From NCBI GenBank assembly GCA_023390875.1, contig JAEWCA010000428.1, positions 1-9,952 of the forward strand: a DNA stretch of 9,952 nucleotides, read 5' to 3'. Made by a program: the position numbers and the translations under genes. The notes under the pieces were generated by a model. That model was not told the origin of the DNA and ran no database searches. It saw only the letters and a program-made list of their open reading frames with translations. Below are positions 1-6,296 of this stretch, piece after piece. Source of the stretch: Actinomycetes bacterium (GTDB lineage: Bacteria; Actinomycetota; Actinomycetes; Actinomycetales; Cellulomonadaceae). How positions within the stretch are numbered: position 1 is the stretch's first letter; every line of letters starts with the position of its first letter.

Positions 1-51
1 GGTGCCGCGGACTTCGCGGGCGCCGACACCACCAAGTTCGCGCCGCGCTGA
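1..51 (+). CDS. 3' end of an upstream gene, probably part of the ESX toxin operon
   Basis: Frame 1 is open from the window edge and ends at a TGA at 49-51, giving a 16-residue tail that ends in KFAPR. Codon use is GC-rich like the rest of the operon. The next start codon is only 14 bases downstream, so co-transcription with the ESAT-6-like gene is likely. The fragment is too short to name. By position it could be another small WXG100-type or ESX-associated protein, but that is inference from context only. Confidence 0.6.
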   Translation, partial: GAADFAGADTTKFAPR

Positions 52-65
52 GGGGGCTGAGACAG

Positions 66-374
66 ATGACGAGCAACCAGATCGACCGCAACGACTTCGA
101 CATCGCGTCCTCGCAGTCCGCGCAGGCCAACTTCGAGCGTGCCGCCGCAGCCCTGGAGGCGGCACTGGCGCGTCGTGACCAGGACGTCAAGGCCGCCCTG
201 GCGGTGTACCAGGCGGACGGGGTGTCCGACCAGTACGCCGGGGTCGAGGCGCAGTGGAACGCGGCCGGCACCGAGGTCCGCGGCATCATCACCGCGATCC
301 GCAACTCCCTGGCGGACAACGACGAGATCGCCCGCCGCTCCCTGCAGCGCGCCGCCTCGTCCATCCCGGGCTGA
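66..374 (+). CDS. Pore-forming ESAT-6 family (WXG100-like) protein
   Basis: This is a 102-residue, alanine-rich protein that is helical throughout, with no signal peptide. Its length is typical of WXG100 proteins, the small helical-hairpin substrates and partners of ESX type VII secretion. The turn region has W64-N-A in place of W-x-G. The surrounding pattern (QADGVSDQY at 49-57, then QWNAAGTEVRGII) matches, from memory, the actinobacterial group annotated as pore-forming ESAT-6 family proteins. The start is supported by AGGGGG at 51-56, nine bases upstream of the ATG. The next gene starts 29 bases downstream on the same strand, followed by the large toxin. The likely role is to accompany or help deliver that toxin. 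The family name itself does not prove pore formation here. Confidence 0.85.
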   Translation: MTSNQIDRNDFDIASSQSAQANFERAAAALEAALARRDQDVKAALAVYQADGVSDQYAGVEAQWNAAGTEVRGIITAIRNSLADNDEIARRSLQRAASSIPG

Positions 375-403
375 GCCGTGAGGGTCGAGAAGGGGGCGCG
401 AGG

Positions 404-769
404 GTGAGCGGGTGGCGGCTGCAACCCGACCAGGTGCAGGCGGTGCTGGTCGACGTCACCGAGCGGGCCGAGCAGCTCGGCGCGCACCTGAGCGAGTCGA
501 CGTTCCAGTCGGTGCTCGACGGTCTGACCTGGGGTGGGGCGCTGACCTCGGACGTGGCGGCGTCGCTCAACGCGCTGCTCGCCGACCAGGCGACGCACCT
601 GACGAACATCGGGAACCGGATCGGCGCCGGCACGCTGGGCGTCGCGAACGCGACCCTGGCCTACCGCGACGGGCAGACGGAGATGGCCGGGACGTACCAG
701 ACCGAGCTCCTGCGGTCGGCGACGACCGGCGACTTCACGTTCTTCGCCGAGCACGGGCAGCGAGGCTGA
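404..769 (+). CDS. Small ESX-associated protein, DUF6507-like
   Basis: The protein has 121 residues from a GTG start at 404. The frame is open further upstream, but that part overlaps the ESAT-6-like gene and has arginine-rich shadow composition. The GTG is preceded by AAGGGGG at 389-395. The N-terminus VSGWRLQPDQVQAVL resembles the MSGW-(D/R)-x-P-x-GVQ-x-VL opening of DUF6507 proteins. Near residues 76-100 there is an A-A-x-L-A-Y-x-D-G-x-x-x-M-A segment, also typical of that group from memory. The rest is helical, with no membrane segment. It lies between the ESAT-6-like gene and the toxin, seven bases before the toxin start. A role as secretion partner or adaptor for the toxin N-terminus is likely but inferred. 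Confidence 0.7.
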   Translation: MSGWRLQPDQVQAVLVDVTERAEQLGAHLSESTFQSVLDGLTWGGALTSDVAASLNALLADQATHLTNIGNRIGAGTLGVANATLAYRDGQTEMAGTYQTELLRSATTGDFTFFAEHGQRG

Positions 770-776
770 CGAGCGG

Positions 777-2873
777 ATGGCGAACCACCACGGCGGGCTC
801 ATCGACCCGTCGAAGTTCCCCGCACGCGCCGTCGACCTCGACGTCGCCCGCATCGAGCAGTCCGCGGTGGACCTCGCACGGGTCGGTCGGGCCATCGAGG
901 ACGGCACCGTCCAGATCGACGCGTCCTGGGCCCGCCTGACCGGCTGCTACTCCGCACCCGAGCAGGAGCAGGTCTACGGCCTCGTGACACCCGCCGTGGT
1001 CTCCGCCGGCTCGGTCCGCTCCGCGCTCGTCCGCGCCTCCGGCCACCTCGACACCTACGCGAGCGCGCTCGCAGCTCTCAAGCCGCGGCTCGCGGCGCTC
1101 GAGAAGCGCGCCGTCGCATTCCGGGCCACGGTCGCCGACGGGGTGTGGGTCGACGCGTCGTCCGCCTCCTCCGCTTCCTTCGGTGATCACCTCGCGTGGG
1201 CGTTCGACTGGGTGCCAGGCGTCGACGAACGCCGCGTCAAGGTGCCCTGGTACGAGGACGAGCACACGGTCGCGAAGAACGGCGACCTGCTCGACGAGTA
1301 CGCCGGGCTGCTCGCCGAGATCTCCTCGGCGGCCAGCGGCTGCGCCACCGCCGTCAACGCCCTCGTCAGCGGGGTGCACCTCGACGCCGTCGAGCCGATC
1401 CCCGCCGCCGCGTTCACCGCCACCGACGGCGACCCCATGCCGTGGGGCAGCCCGGGTATCGAGGACCGCAACTGCCGCGAGTCCGTCGGGCACGGCGGGT
1501 ACGAGTTCGGCAAGAGCCTGGTGCAGGGCGTCGGAGCGCTGGTCCTCGGGTACAACCCGGAGACCGGTGACTACTTCGACCACTCGACCTACGGGCAGAC
1601 CTGGACGGGGTTCGGCGACCTCGTCGGCTCCCTTGCCCTGCTCGGCAACCCGGCCGTCATGCTCCTCGCTGCGGGCACCCCGGCGGCGGCCCGGCTCGGG
1701 TGGACCAGTGCGCCGCTCATGAGCTTCATGAGCGACCGTGCGGCGACCGTCCAGACGGCGGGCGGAGCACTGATCGGCTACGACGCCTCTGCCGAGGACG
1801 GCTGGCACCAGTGGCGCGAGGACCGGTGGGCCACCGGGACCGAGGCGGTGCTGAACGTCGGGACGTTCTTCATCCCGGGTGCGGGCGAGGCTGGCGGAGC
1901 CCTGAAGGGAGCCTCCGTTGCCGTCAAGGTCGCACGCCTCTCGGATGCGGCGGCGGACTTCGCCGTGCAGGGGAGCTCGTGGGTGGTGCGCGGCGGGGTG
2001 CGGGTCGTGACCGGCCTGCGCGACGCCCTGGTGCACGTCCACCTCGACGACCTCGCCAGCACCGTCCGGGCCGGCGAGGTGGTGGACGCGGGCACCCTCG
2101 GCACCCGTCTCAACCCGACGGCCCTGGTCCACGCCCTTGACGATGCCTCTGCAAGTCCACAGGTCACGGTAGGACCCAGCGAGGCGACGAAGCTCGACGC
2201 GTCACAAGCGCGCGCGGACGTCGTCGGTACGGCCGACAGTCCCGCCATCGCGCCGCTCGACGGGATCCACGGTGATGGTGCGCTTCACGAACCGGAAACC
2301 GAAGATCACTCGGAGAGTGACAGCGGCTCGAACGTGAGGCTCGACGATGGAGACCCCGAGCGGGTCGCTGGAACCGAGCAATCGGCGAACGATCTGCCTT
2401 CATCCGAGCCCTTCCCCGACCTGCCGCCGCCGGTCTCAATCCAGCTGTCGCGAGTCGATGGTGCGATTTTGTCGGCATTCGATCCCACTACTCCGCGAAG
2501 TGGAGCGACGTTCTGGTCGGGGCAAGTCGTCGTCGACGGTGAAGTGGTGCACGACGCGGCCATGAACGGTGCACGTGCGCTCGCTGAGCGCACGTACGGG
2601 ACGACGCTCGAACAGACGCTCGAGCAGCAGGGCCTGGCAGATCGGATGCCAACGGACTGGAATGATGTTCGAACGCCCGAGACCTGGCGGGCGATCTCGA
2701 CCGAATTGGCTCAGCATGCATCGGGCGACGTCCGTGCGTTTCTAGGAGACGTACGACCTGGTTCTGTATGGAACCTGTACGAGTTTCCGACCTTGGTCCG
2801 CAACCCACACATCACGTCGATCACGGTGATCGACGCCGCAACGGGAGAGGTGCGCAATGTCTACCGCCGTTGA
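777..2873 (+). CDS. ESX-associated polymorphic toxin with C-terminal ADP-ribosyl cyclase (CD38)-like domain
   Basis: The 698-residue protein has three parts. Residues 1-205 are helical and LXG/WXG-like, suited to type VII export. Residues 225-425 are glycine- and alanine-rich with hydrophobic stretches (near 247-258, 283-306 and 327-334) and a pretoxin-like NVGTFFIPGAGEAG (360-373). A disordered acidic linker spans about 455-572. The tip, about 574-698, shows FWSG (W580), TTLEQTL (E612), a possible D622, W637-R-A-I-S641 and YEF (E669). In human CD38 the equivalent residues are W125, E146, D155, W189, S193 and E226, in the same order, with the same W-x3-S spacing. The predicted activity is hydrolysis or cyclisation of NAD+ in a competitor cell. 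The tip lacks the vertebrate cysteines and has lower GC than the N-terminal part. The start at 777 has only a weak ribosome site. The stop overlaps the next gene by 17 bases. Confidence 0.8.
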   Translation: MANHHGGLIDPSKFPARAVDLDVARIEQSAVDLARVGRAIEDGTVQIDASWARLTGCYSAPEQEQVYGLVTPAVVSAGSVRSALVRASGHLDTYASALAALKPRLAALEKRAVAFRATVADGVWVDASSASSASFGDHLAWAFDWVPGVDERRVKVPWYEDEHTVAKNGDLLDEYAGLLAEISSAASGCATAVNALVSGVHLDAVEPIPAAAFTATDGDPMPWGSPGIEDRNCRESVGHGGYEFGKSLVQGVGALVLGYNPETGDYFDHSTYGQTWTGFGDLVGSLALLGNPAVMLLAAGTPAAARLGWTSAPLMSFMSDRAATVQTAGGALIGYDASAEDGWHQWREDRWATGTEAVLNVGTFFIPGAGEAGGALKGASVAVKVARLSDAAADFAVQGSSWVVRGGVRVVTGLRDALVHVHLDDLASTVRAGEVVDAGTLGTRLNPTALVHALDDASASPQVTVGPSEATKLDASQARADVVGTADSPAIAPLDGIHGDGALHEPETEDHSESDSGSNVRLDDGDPERVAGTEQSANDLPSSEPFPDLPPPVSIQLSRVDGAILSAFDPTTPRSGATFWSGQVVVDGEVVHDAAMNGARALAERTYGTTLEQTLEQQGLADRMPTDWNDVRTPETWRAISTELAQHASGDVRAFLGDVRPGSVWNLYEFPTLVRNPHITSITVIDAATGEVRNVYRR

Positions 2874-3183
2874 AGGTTTCGACGCCTCCATCGTGAATGC
2901 AGCGTTGGTCGCGTACGTTGGTCGTGGGGACGCCGTGAGGCCGCTACGCCAGTCAGAGGTGGTCCGTTCCCTCGTTGGTGAAGGCCGATCGTCCGAGCTG
3001 TTGGCGCTCGTGGAGAGAATCAACGTCGCTGCGGACTCAATCGACGTCGCCGACGACGAGGCCATCGAGTTCAGCCTGGTCCCGGCCTTCAACGCCAAGA
3101 TCCGCGTTCGGTACCCCTGGATCGATGACCAGGCGGGCGACGCGCTCTGCTGGGCGTCCCGGTACCGGCGGCTTTTCGAGTAG
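2857..3183 (+). CDS. Candidate immunity protein for the CD38-like toxin
   Basis: This 108-residue cytosolic protein has no signal peptide or membrane segment. Its ATG at 2857 lies inside the 3' end of the toxin gene (17-base overlap), with GGGAGAGG at 2843-2850 as a strong ribosome site, so the two are translationally coupled. Immediate placement behind a polymorphic toxin tip, small size and acidic character are the usual signs of an immunity gene. I do not recognise the family. Visible features are a helical N-terminal half (ALVAYVGRGDAV, then SEVVRSLV and ELLALVERINVAAD), an acidic centre (SIDVADDEAIEF), and an aromatic, basic C-terminus (RVRYPWIDD, then CWASRYRRLFE). It should bind and block the toxin's NAD+ site, which is inference from position. 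Confidence 0.75.
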   Translation: MSTAVEGFDASIVNAALVAYVGRGDAVRPLRQSEVVRSLVGEGRSSELLALVERINVAADSIDVADDEAIEFSLVPAFNAKIRVRYPWIDDQAGDALCWASRYRRLFE

Positions 3184-3218
3184 AGCTGGCATCAAGCCTG
3201 AATGAGGGGCACCGGTAG

Positions 3219-3491
3219 ATGACGTGGATGCAGAAGGCAGTGACTCCGCAGGAGTCGCAGGCGGTGCTGTCGATGGGGTACGAGCGGATGGGCGGGTTCG
3301 TCGTCCTGCGCACTCGGTCGAGTGGGCGACGACCGCGGCGGACCTCGAGGTGGCGCACGGGCTGACGTATCCGGGGTCGCCGTATGGCCCGGCGCCCAGT
3401 TCGTCGACGTCCTGCGGTTCCCGTCGACCGAGTAGATGCGGTTCGAGAACGCCACCGGCGGAACCGACCCGGCCACTCGGGCTCTGACCGG
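3219..3491 (+). pseudogene. Decayed 5' copy of the three-module gene at 4965-5915
   Basis: From about 3220 the sequence matches 4981-5254 at over 90 percent identity by eye, ending at CTGACCGG in both copies. The reading frame is broken three ways. There is a net one-base loss near 3306-3313 and a second one-base loss near 3395-3400. A TAG at 3433-3435 stands where the intact gene has CAG. Stitched across these lesions it still reads as the first 98 or so residues of the intact protein, including MQKAVTP, LSMGYERMGGFVV, ATTAADL, AHGLTYPGSPYG, FVDVLRFPSTE and RFENATGGTDPATRALTG. The copy begins 35 bases after the immunity gene. At 3491 it joins unrelated-frame sequence of a second paralogue. 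It is a non-functional remnant of a duplication. Confidence 0.85.
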
Positions 3492-3529
3492 ACCAGGTCC
3501 AGGGCCTCCTGACGGGGGCGTCACACGCG

Positions 3530-3922
3530 ATGGGAGGGTCTGTGGCCAGGTTCGAGGACGTCGCTGACCTGAGCACGGGTCAGCAACTGCACGACGCTCT
3601 CCGGCTCGACTACGACCGCAGCCCCTTTCCGACGCTCGACCGCTACCACGCACTGCGATGGGAGGCGCCGGAAGATGTCCGGGTATCGAGACATTCAAGC
3701 CTGGGCGGTGACGGGACGACGGACGGATGGACCGATCCGTACACCGGCAATGGATTCCTCAAGTCGCCAGAGCTCATACCCGAGTATCGAATCCTCAAGA
3801 ACGCTGACGGGGAGCTACCGCCGATTCGGAGCGGTGCCGAGATCTGGGAGATCTCTCGCGACGGCCTGCAGCGCCTGGTCGCGGCATTTGATGGCAACAA
3901 CTGGATCGGGGTGGCCCGATGA
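3530..3922 (+). CDS. Divergent paralogue of modules 1-2 of the 4965-5915 protein, 5'-truncated
   Basis: The 130-residue protein is of unknown function. It aligns by eye with residues about 29-158 of the intact neighbour protein: MGG-x-V-x-R at the start, T-x-x-x-L-x-x-A-L-x-Y-x-x-SP (16-32), a LR segment near 42, and PYTGNGF-x-x-x-P (70-80) against PFTGNGF-x-x-x-P. A shared SGAEIWEI/AGSELVRV strand is followed by a W-ending tail. The same frame upstream of the ATG still resembles the paralogue (the codons from 3491 read DQVQGLLTG) but has no start before a TGA at 3485-3487. The gene therefore appears to have lost its native N-terminus at the pseudogene junction and now starts internally. The ATG at 3530 has GGGGG at 3514-3518; GTG at 3542 is an alternative. 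The stop overlaps the next start as ATGA. Confidence 0.65.
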   Translation: MGGSVARFEDVADLSTGQQLHDALRLDYDRSPFPTLDRYHALRWEAPEDVRVSRHSSLGGDGTTDGWTDPYTGNGFLKSPELIPEYRILKNADGELPPIRSGAEIWEISRDGLQRLVAAFDGNNWIGVAR

Positions 3923-4374
3923 GCGAAGACGTCTCAGCTCTGATGTATGGTCGCGGCTCGTTCGCCGTGTATCGAGGCTCCACCTTCGGGGCGTCTCCGG
4001 GGCGACGAGGAACGACCGTCCTCAGGCTCAGTTCGCGAGCGGATTACGACTCAATTGCGACGACGGACGTGCTCAAGCGCTGGGAGGACCCTGAGCAGAA
4101 TGCGTGGGCGGTGCTCGTCCCTGACAGCTCGCTCGATCGCAAGTTCGGTGTCGGCGTTCGAGCGCGTTGGTTCGGCGAGCCGGTCTCGATCTGCTCCGAC
4201 CCGGACCTTCAGCTCGGCATGGTTTGCGTGGGCTACGAGATAGATCCGGGGTTCGCGGACTCTATCGGGATGGTCGGGTACCAAAATGACGGATGGGAGA
4301 CGTGGGTGCCTCTCGCGGAACTTGAGGACGTGGTGCGTTCTGAGCGCGACAGGCCGCTGGAGATCGAGCCATGA
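3919..4374 (+). CDS. Stand-alone YRG/ARW.G-module protein (candidate orphan immunity or accessory protein)
   Basis: The protein has 151 residues, is soluble, and belongs to no family I can name. It carries VYRGSTF (17-23), ARWFG (82-86), a V-C-V-G-Y segment (102-106), and a tryptophan-rich end (DGWETWVPLAELEDV, 124-138). The same order of motifs occurs in the next gene and in the C-terminal third of the 316-residue protein at 4965-5915 (SWRGATY, ARWNG, VSYLG, YEAQVPPNALTDV). Its ATG overlaps the preceding stop by four bases (ATGA at 3919-3922), with GGGG at 3908-3911. Together with 3530-3922 it rebuilds the architecture of the fused gene as two genes. Placement behind a toxin and immunity pair suggests an immunity or immunity-like job. 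That is inference. Confidence 0.75.
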   Translation: MSEDVSALMYGRGSFAVYRGSTFGASPGRRGTTVLRLSSRADYDSIATTDVLKRWEDPEQNAWAVLVPDSSLDRKFGVGVRARWFGEPVSICSDPDLQLGMVCVGYEIDPGFADSIGMVGYQNDGWETWVPLAELEDVVRSERDRPLEIEP

Positions 4375-4841
4375 CCGTTCCGACCTGGGTAGGGGAGATC
4401 GAGCGCGGATCGTTCGTCGTGTACCGCGGCACGACCTACCGCACGTGGATGGTGACTGAGCACTTCTTCCGCGTTGGCGTGAGAATTCCTGAGCGAGTGG
4501 ACGATAGTGCGTTCGATCCCCGGGACGTCGTGCTCCTGGACTCCGCGCCGCGCCCGCGATGGGTTCTGTTGCGTCCCGACGCGCTGGACTCGAGCTTCGT
4601 CTCGCTCACGACAGCACGGTGGCGAGGCGCCCGTGTGTGGCTTGCTGGGCAGCCCGACCTGGATCACGGGACCGTCCTCGTCGGGAGTCGAGACGAGTTC
4701 GATGAGCAAGTTCGCTCGAGCAGACACGTTCAGGGGAGATCGTCGACGGGGTGGTTCACCATGGCTGCACTTAGCGAGCTTGAGGACGTGACCGTCGAAC
4801 GAACTCCGCGCGTGATCCTTCCCATGCCTGAGCGTCGCTAG
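4371..4841 (+). CDS. Second stand-alone YRG/ARW.G-module protein, paralogue of 3919-4374
   Basis: The 156-residue soluble protein shares the frame of the preceding protein: VYRGTTY at 17-23 and ARWRG at 82-86 sit at the same residue numbers, and the C-terminus has GWFTMAALSELEDV (127-140) against DGWETWVPLAELEDV. The middle is diverged, suggesting an old duplication with selection for different partners. The ATG overlaps the previous stop by four bases (ATGA, 4371-4374), with GGAGA at 4359-4363 seven bases upstream, so it is translationally coupled. A hairpin-forming stretch follows the stop. Function is unknown. A bank of related immunity-type proteins downstream of a polymorphic toxin is the most natural reading. 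Confidence 0.75.
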   Translation: MTVPTWVGEIERGSFVVYRGTTYRTWMVTEHFFRVGVRIPERVDDSAFDPRDVVLLDSAPRPRWVLLRPDALDSSFVSLTTARWRGARVWLAGQPDLDHGTVLVGSRDEFDEQVRSSRHVQGRSSTGWFTMAALSELEDVTVERTPRVILPMPERR

Positions 4842-4852
4842 ATCGTCCAGTC

Positions 4853-4897
4853 CTGGCCTCTGTGCGGCACAGAAGGGCGCTCGTGCCGAAGGGCCAG
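4853..4897 (+). terminator. Hairpin after the 3530-4841 gene string, possible terminator
   Basis: TCTGTG (4859-4864) and CACAGA (4868-4873) form a six-base stem with a CGG loop. They are nested in an outer pair, CTGGCC (4853-4858) and GGCCAG (4892-4897). It begins 11 bases after the stop of the second YRG gene. There is no T-run, so classical intrinsic termination is uncertain. It could instead be a processing or attenuation structure. Confidence 0.3.
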
Positions 4898-4964
4898 AAG
4901 ACGCGGCAACGGCGGAGGCGAGCAGCGCGCCGGGAGTGGCTCTGACGAGTGAGGTACGAGCGAA

Positions 4965-5915
4965 GTGGAGAACCAGACTGTGACGTTGATGCAGAAGGCG
5001 GTGACGCCGCAGCAGTCGCAGGCGGTGCTGTCGATGGGCTACGAGCGGATGGGCGGGTTCGTCGTCCGCGCGGACTCGGTCGACTGGGCGACGACCGCGG
5101 CGGACCTCGTCGTGGCGCACGGGCTGACGTACCCGGGGTCGCCGTACGGCCAGGCACCGCAGTTCGTCGACATCCTGCGGTTCCCGTCCACCGAGCAGAT
5201 GCGGTTCGAGAACGCCACCGGCGGAACTGACCCGGCCACTCGGGCTCTGACCGGCGGGCCGTTCGTCGACCGGCCGCCCTTCACGGGCAACGGTTTCGTC
5301 GCAGCCCCCGGGCACATCGTCCCGCTCTACTGGCTGGCGCACTCGCGGGTTCCGGCAGGCTCGGAGCTCGTGCGCGTCGGTGCGGACGGGTCGAGCACGG
5401 TGCTGGCCACCTACGTGGACGTCGCCGAAGGCTGGATCGTGGACGGTCCCAAGCCGGCCGCGGTCGGATTCCCGATGCTGCCGATGCACGTCGGACCGGT
5501 GGCGAGCTGGCGGGGCGCGACGTACCCCGCCGACGTGTTCGACGACCACGTCGTCATCGCGGCGGCGCAGAAGCCCGACCGCCGGCTCGGGTTCAGGCAG
5601 ACCGCGTCGGGCCGCTTCGGCCGCGAGGTACCACGCGCGGAGCTCGACGAGCTGTTCGAGCTCTACATGGAGGCGCGCTGGAACGGCCTGGAGATGCGCA
5701 TCGTCGACCAGGTGCCCGCACCGGGCGGGGCGAGCGCACTGCGTGTCAGCTACCTCGGGCACGACGCCGACCTCGCCGAGGGCTTCCGGCTGCAGAAGAT
5801 GGAAGCGGGCGTCTACGAGGCACAGGTGCCGCCGAACGCCCTGACCGACGTCGTCGCGAGCCAGCTGATCCCCCGCTCGTGGACCGTCGGCGCCGCGCCG
5901 ACCGAGGTGCGGTGA
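4965..5915 (+). CDS. Three-module protein of unknown function (N-module, TGNGF module, YRG/ARW.G module)
   Basis: The protein has 316 residues from GTG 4965; ATG 4989 is an in-frame alternative, and homology to the decayed copy begins only near 4981. Module 1 (about 9-100) contains LSMGYERMGGFVV, WATTAADL, TYPGSPYG and RALTGG. Module 2 (about 104-158) contains PFTGNGF-x-x-x-P-G, then VPAGSELVRV and AEGWIV. Module 3 (about 175-300) contains SWRGATY (181-187), ARWNG (237-241), VSYLG (261-265) and YEAQVPPNALTDVV (284-297). No signal peptide or membrane segment is visible. Modules 1-2 and module 3 occur as two separate overlapping genes at 3530-4374, and module 3 again alone at 4371-4841. I considered a TNT-type NADase for module 2, but its key spacing is not there. 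It lies in a toxin and immunity locus, so an immunity or accessory role is likely. Confidence 0.75.
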   Translation: MENQTVTLMQKAVTPQQSQAVLSMGYERMGGFVVRADSVDWATTAADLVVAHGLTYPGSPYGQAPQFVDILRFPSTEQMRFENATGGTDPATRALTGGPFVDRPPFTGNGFVAAPGHIVPLYWLAHSRVPAGSELVRVGADGSSTVLATYVDVAEGWIVDGPKPAAVGFPMLPMHVGPVASWRGATYPADVFDDHVVIAAAQKPDRRLGFRQTASGRFGREVPRAELDELFELYMEARWNGLEMRIVDQVPAPGGASALRVSYLGHDADLAEGFRLQKMEAGVYEAQVPPNALTDVVASQLIPRSWTVGAAPTEVR

Positions 5916-5949
5916 TCGCCGTGGATGCTCTCGAAGCAAGGGCACACCA

Positions 5950-6011
5950 GAGCTCGGCGTACTTGGCGTCGACCGCGGCGTCCTCCGAGGTAGAACTCGA
6001 ACATGGTCCGG
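5950..6011 (-). pseudogene. Internal fragment of the VOC-family gene at 6452-6856
   Basis: These 62 bases match 6581-6644 with one substitution (C at 5958 for T at 6588) and a two-base gap after TCCTC near 5984. On the minus strand they read the YRTMFEFYLGEDAAVDAKYTEL region of the VOC protein until the gap shifts the frame. Flanking bases on both sides do not match, so the ends are sharp. There is no start or stop, so it cannot make a protein. It is a relic of a duplication or recombination event at the border of the accessory array. Confidence 0.8.
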
Positions 6012-6047
6012 CAATGAGGAGTTCGGAGTGATCGAGGAGATGAAGTG

Positions 6048-6296
6048 ATGGATCCTGAGGCGTTCGCGGAAATTGTGAAGCAGGAATCTCTCTTGCGATG
6101 GCTCGAATGTGCTCCTCCCTCCGGCGGATCGTCCAACAAGGTATGCGTGTTTCCCATCGAGAACGGTTGGGCAACCGTCATGACGGATGAACGCGCGGTT
6201 CCGCTCGACGACACCTATCGCTTCTTTCGGACGGAGCCGAGCGCCTTGGCCGACGCGCTCGATGCGCTGCGCGCACAGAAGTCGCTGATGACTTGA
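6048..6296 (+). CDS. Small immunity-like protein, possibly Imm59-like
   Basis: The 82-residue soluble acidic protein starts at ATG 6048, with GAGGAGA at 6034-6040 seven bases upstream. The in-frame GTG at 6045 is less well placed. The N-terminal half has a helix (EAFAEIVKQESLLRWLECA) and a GGSSNKVCVFP turn. Then comes W-A-T-V-MTDERA (42-50), a strand, F-F-x-T-E (60-64), and a C-terminal helix ALADALDALRAQKSL. The order 'strand, TDERA, F..E..A..., LR' recalls small polymorphic-toxin immunity proteins of the Imm59 type, from memory and weakly. GC is clearly below that of the flanking genes (32 of 60 bases at 6061-6120). No toxin gene stands directly upstream, so if real it is an orphan immunity gene. 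Confidence 0.65.
   Translation: MDPEAFAEIVKQESLLRWLECAPPSGGSSNKVCVFPIENGWATVMTDERAVPLDDTYRFFRTEPSALADALDALRAQKSLMT

Noticed and set aside
735..2132. Minus-strand open frame of 465 codons opposite the toxin gene
   Set aside because: Its low-complexity Arg/Gly/Val/Asp composition mirrors the toxin codons. It has no recognisable motif, and the plus strand there encodes a coherent toxin N-terminus.
4862..4945. Short open stretch encoding an Arg/Lys-rich peptide ending at a TGA at 4943-4945
   Set aside because: It has no clear start or ribosome site and is very short. The same bases form the hairpin after the YRG gene. It is probably chance or remnant sequence.
5277..5440. TGNGF module as a TNT-type NAD glycohydrolase
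   Set aside because: NGF followed by a G..L/V pattern superficially recalls TNT domains, but the DRYG/DRFG loop, the F..P-GTP region and the usual length are absent.
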